Of a DNA stretch of 12,574 bases, positions 1 through 5,516 are shown piece by piece (positions within the stretch are counted from its first letter, which is position 1; the number at the start of each line of letters is the position of its first letter). Origin of the DNA: Actinomycetes bacterium. Lineage in GTDB: Bacteria; Actinomycetota; Actinomycetes; Actinomycetales; Microbacteriaceae. Both the position numbers and the translations under genes were made by a program. A model generated the notes under the pieces. That model saw only the letters and a list, made by a program, of their open reading frames with translations, was not told where the DNA came from and made no database searches. The DNA is taken from assembly GCA_023450335.1 (NCBI GenBank), contig JAEXHA010000037.1:1-12574 (forward strand), read 5' to 3'.

Positions 1-825
1 CCGCCAGAGGTCTCCCTCGAGTGCGCCGAAGCGCCGCTCGGCCGCGGCGGCGACGCGGGCCGCACGCGCGGGGTCGTGCCGCAGCAGGGACCGGGCCAGG
101 TTCAGCTCCGATTCGCCCTGTGCCTGACGCATGCGCCGGGCCCCGAAGACCTGGATCGCGGACTCCAGCAGCCGTTCGGCCTCGGTGGTCAGCCCGGCGT
201 CACGCAGCACCTGCGCGCGGTCGAGGTCACCGATGGCCGCGTTGATGTCGGACTCACTGGCCATGACCTTGCGGGCGCCCACCATGCGTGCGAGCGCACC
301 CACGAGGTCACCTTCCAGCAGCAGGACGTACCCGAGGTTGTGCTCTGCGACCGCCATGGCGTCGGGGTCGGGGTCCTGCGTGTAGTCGGCCAACGCGCGG
401 TCGAGGTCGAGGCGGGCGTCGGCGAGCGCCCCGACCTGCATGTGGGCGACGCTGCGGTTGAGGTGCATGCGCGCACGGGCACGCGGCGACGCGTCGAGGC
501 CCGCGATGCCGCGCGTGAGCAGCTCGATCGCACTGGTCGGGTTTCCCCGCGTCAGGGCGATCAGGCCCAGCTGGCCCTCGAGCACCGCCTTCGTCTCAGC
601 CGAGATGCCCGTCAGAGTGAGGGCGTCCCGGCACAGCGACTCGGCGCTGTCGGGGGCACCGCCGTGCGAGGCGAGGTAGGCCCGGGTGCCGGCGATGCGT
701 GCCTGCAGGTCGGGCTCGGTGGCGCGTTCGGCGGCCGCGGTGAGCAGACGTCGCGCGGTGGCGTACCGCCCCACGTTGCTGTGTTCGAGGGCTCGCCGGT
801 ACAGCTCCTCGGCCGAAAGGGTCAC
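1..825 (-). CDS. TPR-repeat protein, probable N-terminal part of a TPR-CHAT protein (3' end outside window)
   Basis: Open frame of 275 codons running off the left edge with no stop. I read it from a GTG at 825 (VTLSAEELYRRALEHSN). It is almost entirely paired amphipathic helices spaced about 34-38 residues apart, in TPR style, for example around residues 5-40, 80-112, 114-147, 155-188 and 196-230. Alanine, leucine, arginine and glutamate dominate, and there is no signal peptide or membrane segment. TPR arrays are protein-binding scaffolds. In actinobacteria, proteins of this appearance beside a subtilase and a sigma factor often end in a CHAT (caspase-like) domain, but that part is not visible, so CHAT is inference. 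The gene lies 43 bp after the S8 protease stop, same strand, probably one operon. The start is uncertain: the purine run GGGGGA directly abuts the GTG instead of sitting 5-8 nt away. Confidence 0.7.
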   Translation of the reverse strand, partial: MTLSAEELYRRALEHSNVGRYATARRLLTAAAERATEPDLQARIAGTRAYLASHGGAPDSAESLCRDALTLTGISAETKAVLEGQLGLIALTRGNPTSAIELLTRGIAGLDASPRARARMHLNRSVAHMQVGALADARLDLDRALADYTQDPDPDAMAVAEHNLGYVLLLEGDLVGALARMVGARKVMASESDINAAIGDLDRAQVLRDAGLTTEAERLLESAIQVFGARRMRQAQGESELNLARSLLRHDPARAARVAAAAERRFGALEGDLWR

Positions 826-868
826 TCCCCCAGTGTGCCGCCCCGGCCACGTCAGCGGCGCATCCCAC

Positions 869-2572
869 TCACACCGTGGGCAACTCCTCCTCGGCGAGCG
901 CCTCGGTCACCGCTGCGGAGATCTCGTCGGTCACCGCGGCGGCGACCGTCGGCCGATCGCCGGTCCCGTCGACCGCGGGCTGCAGCCGGGCGGCGATACG
1001 CCCGGCCACCAGTGGCGCCGCGAACGAGGTCCCGCTCCACACCGCGAACCCGCCGCGATAGTCGTCGGGGTCGATCGTCTGCCTGCGCAGCTTGTACTCA
1101 TCGTGTCGCGCGGTGGCCTGGACGCCGCCGAGGAATTCGGGCATCGTGCTGACGATGCCCGCGCCGGTGGCGTAGGTGCCGACCCAGGGGCCGACGTTCG
1201 AGAACAGCGCCGTCGAGCGCCGGCTCGGGTTGAGCGCGCCGACCGACAGGTGCGCGGCGTAGTCGTCGGGCTGGATGCCGTTGTCGGACCCCGGCCACGC
1301 CCACAGCGACGCGGGGAACGACGGCCGGTCGATTGCGTCGTTGCCGGCGGAGGCGACCACGACCGTCCCCATGGCGCGCAGCGCCGTGAGCAGGTCATGC
1401 AGATGACGGCTGTAGAGACCGTCCTCGGGGGTCTCGTGGTAGTAGCTGAGCGACAGACTCAGCACGTCGACCGGACGCCCGCCGCTCTGCCCCGAACGGT
1501 GCCGGAAGACGAGCACCGCGAGATCTTCGAGAATCTGCAGCAGCGTCGACTCGGTGACGATGCCCAGGCCGTTGGCGACGCGGATGGCCAGCAGGTCGGC
1601 GTCGGGCGCCGCCTGACGCACGATGCCCGCGATGAAGGTGCCGTGACCGGCGACTGCGTCGATCTCGCCGTCGAGGGGCCCGTACAGGTCGGGGTACACC
1701 TCGGGGTTCGCGTCGTCGGTGAGCCCCAGCGGGCGCCCGTCGAGCTCGACGTGGCGGTCGACGATGTCGTCGGGCAGCCACGAGTGCGTGCCCGCGCCGG
1801 TGTCGAGGATCGCGACGACGGGGCGCCGCCGGCCCGCGGGCACCTTCGAACGGCGCGGCGCCGGCCCGATCCATGCCACCGGTTCGCGACCGCCGCAGCC
1901 GGGCTGTCCGTATTCGCTGACGGGGTTCGTCTTCGTGTACGGGTTGGTCTTCGTGTACGGGTTCGTCTTCGTGTACGGGTTGGTCTGCGTGAACGGGTTC
2001 GTCTGCGTGAACGGGTTCACGCCGATCGGGTCGACCGAGACGATGTGGTCGAGGCCGATGCGGTCGACGCCGGCCTTGCGCAGCACCTCGGCGATGTCGC
2101 GGCCGCGCAGACTGCGCAGATCGGCGCCGAGCGCCTCCCGCCGGATGCGCTGCAGCACGCGCCAGGCGTCGGGCAGCGAGGGCGACTCGGTCGAGGCCGC
2201 TTCTGACGGGGTCAGCTCGATCCGCAGCACCGGCGCGGCGCCGGGAACGACCGGCTCGTCGAGCGCGTCTTCGTCCTTCGGATCCACGCGCGCGCCGCTG
2301 AGCCGCTCGCGCTCGATCCCCCAGCCGAACGACTCGGCTGCCGCTTCGATGCGGGCGACGTTGTCGCGCAGGCGCACGGCACTGGCCGTGCCGTCGTCGC
2401 CGACCCCCGAAACGAGCAGTCGATGGGGCACGTAGGCGGTCGGGAAGACCCGCATCGGCTCGATCGGGTCAGCCTGTGGATCGAGCACGACACCGGTCGT
2501 GATCGACCCCCGCGCGCGGTCCTTCCAGCTCCATCCCTCCGGCTGCGGCATCGCCTTGCCCACATCGACCAT
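869..2572 (-). CDS. Cytosolic subtilisin-like (S8) serine protease with hexapeptide-repeat linker
   Basis: A 567-aa serine endopeptidase. The S8 catalytic triad is intact: Asp257 in AILDTGAG, His310 in GHGTFIAGIV and Ser516 in SGTSFAAPLVAG, with oxyanion Asn411 in ASAGND. There is no signal peptide or membrane anchor, so it should act in the cytoplasm, unlike most subtilases. The catalytic domain covers about residues 250-530. It is preceded by a roughly 180-residue region with no recognised domain, then five tandem hexapeptides NP(F/Y)T(Q/K)T at 186-215 and a short linker. The C-terminal 35 residues are Ala/Glu/Thr-rich. The start at 2572 is chosen for its AGGGGAG ribosome site 7 nt upstream; an in-frame start 39 nt earlier lacks one. 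It lies 64 bp after the small gene and 43 bp before the TPR gene. Targets are unknown; the neighbouring small protein or sigma factor are candidates (inference). Confidence 0.92.
   Translation of the reverse strand: MVDVGKAMPQPEGWSWKDRARGSITTGVVLDPQADPIEPMRVFPTAYVPHRLLVSGVGDDGTASAVRLRDNVARIEAAAESFGWGIERERLSGARVDPKDEDALDEPVVPGAAPVLRIELTPSEAASTESPSLPDAWRVLQRIRREALGADLRSLRGRDIAEVLRKAGVDRIGLDHIVSVDPIGVNPFTQTNPFTQTNPYTKTNPYTKTNPYTKTNPVSEYGQPGCGGREPVAWIGPAPRRSKVPAGRRRPVVAILDTGAGTHSWLPDDIVDRHVELDGRPLGLTDDANPEVYPDLYGPLDGEIDAVAGHGTFIAGIVRQAAPDADLLAIRVANGLGIVTESTLLQILEDLAVLVFRHRSGQSGGRPVDVLSLSLSYYHETPEDGLYSRHLHDLLTALRAMGTVVVASAGNDAIDRPSFPASLWAWPGSDNGIQPDDYAAHLSVGALNPSRRSTALFSNVGPWVGTYATGAGIVSTMPEFLGGVQATARHDEYKLRRQTIDPDDYRGGFAVWSGTSFAAPLVAGRIAARLQPAVDGTGDRPTVAAAVTDEISAAVTEALAEEELPTV
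1928..2017 (-). repeat. Five 18-bp tandem repeats inside the S8 protease gene
   Basis: Five contiguous 18-bp units, in frame, encode NPFTQT twice and NPYTKT three times (residues 186-215), followed by one more NP. On the plus strand the unit is near CGTCTTCGTGTACGGGTT. Its first base alternates C, G, C, G, C from 1928, and units 1 and 3 are identical. This suggests growth in 36-bp steps as well as 18-bp steps. The stretch joins the N-terminal region to the catalytic domain. Confidence 0.95.
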
Positions 2573-2579
2573 GTTTGCT

Positions 2580-2586
2580 CTCCCCT
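2580..2586 (-). promoter_or_regulatory. Ribosome binding site of the S8 protease gene
   Basis: AGGGGAG on the minus strand, 7 nt before the ATG at 2572. It fixes that ATG as the start in preference to the in-frame ATG at 2611, which has no comparable purine run. Confidence 0.8.
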
Positions 2587-2636
2587 TTCGGCCGCGCGAC
2601 GCGGCCCCCATCCTCGCCCTGCCCCAGGGCCTGTCG

Positions 2637-3107
2637 TCAGACTTCGAAGTGCGGTGTCAGCAGATCGCCCGCAGCACCGGCATCCGTCGTCGCATCGAGC
2701 ACGACCCGCAGCTGCACCATGCCCTTGGGCACGTCTTCGAAAGCGAAGCGGCCACCGTCGGCGAGCGTCGACTGCTCGGTGTCATCGTGGCGCAGCACGA
2801 CCGAGGTGGCGGGCCCGTCGACCCATCCGTCGATGCGGTGGGTGCCGCCGCCGGAATCGGTCAGATGCACCAGCACGTTCGTCGTGCCGTCACTGAACTG
2901 CAGCGTGAGAGTGTCGGCGTCGCCGCGCGTGGCGGTGACCGCATCGGACTCGACCAGCGTCAACAGTGCATATTCGTGCGCGAGGTCGTCTGCGGCGACG
3001 GCGGCGACCATGCGGTCGACGAGGTCGACAGGCATCGGGTCGACGCTCTCCCAGGTACGCCGGAGTGCACGGAAGAGCAGGGCATCGGATGCCGGAGTGT
3101 CAGCCAT
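2637..3107 (-). CDS. Small cytosolic protein, candidate anti-sigma-like or sensor partner of the sigma factor
   Basis: A 156-aa protein that I cannot assign to a named family. Residues 1-55 are predicted helical (LFRALRRTWESVDPMPVDLVDRM, then an Ala/Asp/Leu helix) and resemble the short helical head of anti-sigma-like proteins. Residues 60-156 are beta-rich, with FSDGTTNVLVHL, RIDGWVDGP and FAFEDVPKGMVQLRV. The last resembles the end of carboxypeptidase-regulatory-like or Ig-like folds (FxFxxVPxGxxxL). There is no membrane segment and no zinc-binding HxxxCxxC motif, so it is not a classical membrane or ZAS anti-sigma factor. The start at 3107 overlaps the sigma stop in ATGGCTGA (8 bp), with AAGGA 8 nt upstream inside the sigma gene; this implies translational coupling and a joint role. 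Regulation of the sigma factor, or being the protease substrate, is inference from position. Confidence 0.85.
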   Translation of the reverse strand: MADTPASDALLFRALRRTWESVDPMPVDLVDRMVAAVAADDLAHEYALLTLVESDAVTATRGDADTLTLQFSDGTTNVLVHLTDSGGGTHRIDGWVDGPATSVVLRHDDTEQSTLADGGRFAFEDVPKGMVQLRVVLDATTDAGAAGDLLTPHFEV

Positions 3108-3735
3108 CGGTCTCGTCCTTCCAGCCGTCGGCGGCCAGCGCCGTGCGCAGCTTGCCCAGGCAGCGTCCCCGGGTCGGGCCGATCGAACCGACCGGCATGG
3201 CCAGGTCGGTCGCGATACGGGCGTAGTCGGGACGCTCTTCGAACGCGATGACCCGCAGCAGGCGCCGGCATCGGTCGTCGAGGGTGCCCACCGCGTGCCA
3301 CAACCGCCGGTCACGGTCGGCTGTCTCGACACGCGATTCCGCGGATTCGTCGGCGGGCAGGTGCGGCTCGAGCGTCCCGGGCTCGACGGGGCTGGTGCGC
3401 TGATGCGCGCGAGCGACCCGCCAGGCCTCGCGGCGGGCGCATGTGGTGAGCCAACCGGCCACCGCCCGGGCCTCGGTGATCGAGTCGTGGCGGCGTACCA
3501 GAGTCAGCCAGGTGGTCTGCACGACGTCTTCGGCCAGGCCCCGCTCGAGGCCGTAGGCGCGGACCACGTGCCACAGCACCGGCGTCAGCAGGCGCACGAG
3601 GCTGTCCATGGCGCGCGTGTCGCCCGCGCGCCAGCGCGCGAAATGATCGGCCGCCTGTACCCAGATCGAGGCGTCGCCGAGGGTTGCGTCGTCGCCCTGG
3701 TCGCCCCGGGTCGGCGCAGGGTCGGCTTCAGTCAT
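3100..3735 (-). CDS. Sigma-70-family (ECF-like) RNA polymerase sigma factor
   Basis: A 211-aa alternative sigma factor that directs RNA polymerase to a specific promoter set. Region 2 spans about residues 36-112: RAGDTRAMDSLV, then the LAEDVVQTTWLTLVRR core-binding helix, then GWLTTCARREAWRVAR for -10 recognition. After a linker, region 4 spans about 143-203, with LDDRCRRLLRV and a helix-turn-helix of the form DYARIATDLAMPVGSIGPTRGR for -35 recognition. Only regions 2 and 4 are present, as in ECF factors. It is the first gene of the minus-strand operon and overlaps the small gene by 8 bp. The start is uncertain: ATGs at 3735 (MTEADP) and 3744 are close together and neither has a clear ribosome site. 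An ATG at 3789 would add a Gly/Ser-rich tail and looks false. ECF factors are often autoregulated, but I could not identify its promoter with confidence. Confidence 0.9.
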   Translation of the reverse strand: MTEADPAPTRGDQGDDATLGDASIWVQAADHFARWRAGDTRAMDSLVRLLTPVLWHVVRAYGLERGLAEDVVQTTWLTLVRRHDSITEARAVAGWLTTCARREAWRVARAHQRTSPVEPGTLEPHLPADESAESRVETADRDRRLWHAVGTLDDRCRRLLRVIAFEERPDYARIATDLAMPVGSIGPTRGRCLGKLRTALAADGWKDETDG

Positions 3736-3877
3736 AACGCCCATTGTGGCCACACTCGAAGGAGCACTGCCACCACCCCCGTGATACATGACCTTCTGAG
3801 AAAAGTCTCGCGCGTCCTGCGCGGAGGCATTCGGGGGGGCCGAGCCACGCGCCCCACGTCCGCCGTAGACTCACCGC
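3736..3877. promoter_or_regulatory. Divergent intergenic region between the sigma operon and the amidotransferase gene
   Basis: 142 bp that must hold the promoter of the sigma operon (minus) and of the amidotransferase (plus). An AT-richer island at about 3780-3808 stands out from GC-rich surroundings. It contains the small dyad GAGAAAAGTCTC (3797-3808) and, on the minus strand, TATCAC about 45 nt before the sigma start. These are candidate promoter or operator elements only. A run of seven G lies at about 3833-3839. No ORF is credible here. Confidence 0.5.
3866..3877 (+). promoter_or_regulatory. Leaderless -10 promoter box of the amidotransferase gene
   Basis: TAGACT (3866-3871) fits the actinobacterial TANNNT -10 hexamer. 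Only six bases, CACCGC, separate it from the ATG at 3878, so transcription should begin at or within a base or two of the start codon. There is no Shine-Dalgarno sequence upstream, which agrees with a leaderless mRNA. No good -35 hexamer is visible. Confidence 0.65.
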
Positions 3878-4603
3878 ATGGCCCCGCTCGTGTATGTCTG
3901 CGCACGGCCGCAAGCCGAAGCCGCAGCCGCCGAATTCGACTCGTTCCGCACCAGCGCCCGGCTCGCCGAGGGCGAGATCGAGCGCCTCGACCTCGTACAC
4001 GAGGAACTGCCGGACGATGCGTTCACGCGCTGGCGCGGCTTCGTGGTCGGGGGCAGCCCGTACAACGTCACCGACCCCGAGCCGACCAAGACCGCCGATC
4101 AAGTGCGGCTGGAGGCGTCACTGACGCGCATCGCGCACGCGGCGGCCGGCGGCCAGACGGCGGCGCTGTTCACCTGCTTCGGCATCGGCGTCGCCGCCCG
4201 CGCACTCGGCGGTGAGGTGACACGCGGCTTTCCCGAAGACACCGGGCCGACCACCGTGTCGCTGACCGACGACGCCGCCGGCGATCCCGTGTTCGGTGGC
4301 CTGGCGGCCACATTCTCGGCATTGACGGCACACAAGGAGGGGGTCGAGACCCTGCCCGAGCGCGCCGTGCTGCTCGCGACCAACGATGACTGCCGGGTGC
4401 AGGCGTTCCGCGTCGGCGACCGCCTGTACGCGACGCAGTTCCATCCCGAGCCGACGGCGCAGGCGTTCGTCGACCGCATGGCCGTCTACCGCAATGACGG
4501 ATACTTCGACGCCGGCCACTTCGACGAGATCGCCGGGCGCGTACTGTCGGCGTCGCTCACCGAGCCGGCGCGGATCCTTCAGTCGTTCGCGCGTACCTTC
4601 TGA
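3878..4603 (+). CDS. Class-I glutamine amidotransferase-like protein (GATase1 fold)
   Basis: A 241-aa stand-alone GATase1-type protein, which in this family releases ammonia from glutamine or acts as a related hydrolase. Likely catalytic residues are Cys100 in LFTCFGIGVAA, and His189 and Glu191 in QFHPEPT; the oxyanion-type loop VVGGSPYN is at about 57-63. An AHKEG motif at 151-155 matches the region preceding the final motif in GMP-synthase-like amidotransferases. The length suits a single domain, and no synthetase domain or partner gene is adjacent, so the acceptor substrate is unknown. The elbow reads T-C-F-G rather than the usual G-x-C-x-G. It is the only plus-strand gene, divergent from the sigma operon and convergent with the TspO-like gene, overlapping its end by 25 bp. 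The start is set by the leaderless -10 box. Confidence 0.88.
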   Translation: MAPLVYVCARPQAEAAAAEFDSFRTSARLAEGEIERLDLVHEELPDDAFTRWRGFVVGGSPYNVTDPEPTKTADQVRLEASLTRIAHAAAGGQTAALFTCFGIGVAARALGGEVTRGFPEDTGPTTVSLTDDAAGDPVFGGLAATFSALTAHKEGVETLPERAVLLATNDDCRVQAFRVGDRLYATQFHPEPTAQAFVDRMAVYRNDGYFDAGHFDEIAGRVLSASLTEPARILQSFARTF

Positions 4604-5397
4604 TCACGACCTGCGCGGATGCCGGTGACCCGTAGGATCACCGGGACGACGAGAACCACGGCCGCGGCGATCCAGGCGGTCACCGCCACGGGTGTGGATT
4701 CGGGGTCGGCGGTGGTGCGGGCGATGCCGATCCACGCGAGTCCCCACGCCATGGCGAGGCCCGGCGCGATGCGGCCCCGCGTGCCCCACGCGATGGCGGC
4801 CCCGAGCAGGGCGACGACCACCAGCACCGCGACGCCCCACGCATCGGCGGCCTCATCGGACTGCGCCGGCACGACCTCGGCGGCGAGCCAGGCGGTGACG
4901 TTCGCTACGGTGGCCAGCGACACCCAGCCCAGGTGCAGTCCGACGGTGGCATCGGCGAGGATGACATCGGCCCAGCGGCCCGACGGCCGCGCGACCAGCG
5001 CACGGATGGTGATCGACAGCGCGACCACCAGCAGCACGATCGCGATGACCGTCGAGATCAGGTTCAAGAACTGGGCCGCGAGCAGCCAGCAGCCGTTCAG
5101 GACAGCCGTGAGTGCGATCCACCACCCGGTCGCACGCTGCCTGCCGCGGGCACGCTGGCCCGGCAGTGCCTGCCAGATGGCGTAGCCGATCATCAGCACG
5201 TAGATCACGGTCCAGATGCTGAAGGCCGGGCTGCCGGGGGCCAGCACCGTGGCATCGGCCGAAAGCGCGCCGTCCTGCAACTCGCTCACATTCGTGCCAC
5301 CGAACAGGCCCACCCCGACCATCGCGGCGATGATCATGAAGACCACGGCGGCGATCACGACGATCTGGCGGGCGAGGTCGCGGGGTTGTGCGCTCAT
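4579..5397 (-). CDS. TspO/MBR-like (tryptophan-rich sensory) membrane protein
   Basis: A 272-aa integral membrane protein with about seven or eight hydrophobic helices, near residues 9-32, 58-78, 91-110, 112-134, 150-175, 187-207, 210-228 and 236-257. The second begins APGSPAFSIWTVIYVLMIGYAIWQ-like, the characteristic Pro/Trp motif of TspO/MBR relatives, and Trp is frequent in the helices. TspO proteins bind tetrapyrroles or sterols, but longer actinobacterial relatives such as this one have no established ligand. Classical TspO has five helices and about 160 aa, so this is an extended form. The C-terminus is charged (RDQKVRAND). Its 3' end overlaps the convergent amidotransferase by 25 bp, so no dedicated terminator separates the two. 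The start fits a leaderless promoter. Confidence 0.82.
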   Translation of the reverse strand: MSAQPRDLARQIVVIAAVVFMIIAAMVGVGLFGGTNVSELQDGALSADATVLAPGSPAFSIWTVIYVLMIGYAIWQALPGQRARGRQRATGWWIALTAVLNGCWLLAAQFLNLISTVIAIVLLVVALSITIRALVARPSGRWADVILADATVGLHLGWVSLATVANVTAWLAAEVVPAQSDEAADAWGVAVLVVVALLGAAIAWGTRGRIAPGLAMAWGLAWIGIARTTADPESTPVAVTAWIAAAVVLVVPVILRVTGIRAGRDQKVRAND

Positions 5398-5409
5398 GCG
5401 GTGACAGTA
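5398..5409 (-). promoter_or_regulatory. Leaderless -10 promoter box of the TspO-like gene
   Basis: On the minus strand TACTGT (5409-5404) is followed by CACCGC and then the ATG at 5397. This is the same six-base spacer as at the amidotransferase gene. GATACT two bases further upstream is an alternative -10 box. There is no Shine-Dalgarno sequence, and no convincing -35 was found. Confidence 0.55.
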
Positions 5410-5432
5410 TCGACTCGGCGCACCCGCCCACA

Positions 5433-5450
5433 GGGGGTTGACAGCCCCCC
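5433..5450 (-). terminator. Weak hairpin downstream of treZ, possible terminator
   Basis: GGGGG and CCCCC arms (5433-5437, 5445-5449) enclose a 7-nt loop, 67-84 bp after the treZ stop. A second small stem, CGAGA/TCTCG, lies at 5482-5498. Neither has a T-run on the minus strand, so intrinsic termination of the tre operon here is only a suggestion. The region also carries the TspO-like gene promoter. Confidence 0.25.
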
Positions 5451-5516
5451 GGCCTGCCCGTCGCTGGGACCATCCTCACGCCGAGAGGATCCGTCTCGCG
5501 GCTCGAGAGGAGCGGT

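Noticed and set aside
1928..2017. CRISPR-like array
   Set aside because: Units are contiguous without spacers and code in frame for a hexapeptide. The 12241/12301 pair has just two copies and is a coding duplication, so it is not CRISPR either.
3108..3332. Longer form of the small gene starting at 3332
   Set aside because: The added 75 residues are an out-of-frame shadow of the sigma gene's region 4. AAGGA lies correctly before the ATG at 3107.
3736..3789. Upstream ATG at 3789 as the sigma factor start
   Set aside because: It adds a Gly/Ser-rich tail (MYHGGGGSAPSS) with no ribosome site and would use up much of the promoter region.
5438..5443. Plus-strand TTGACA as a -35 box
   Set aside because: No -10 hexamer lies at the right distance and no plus-strand gene follows.
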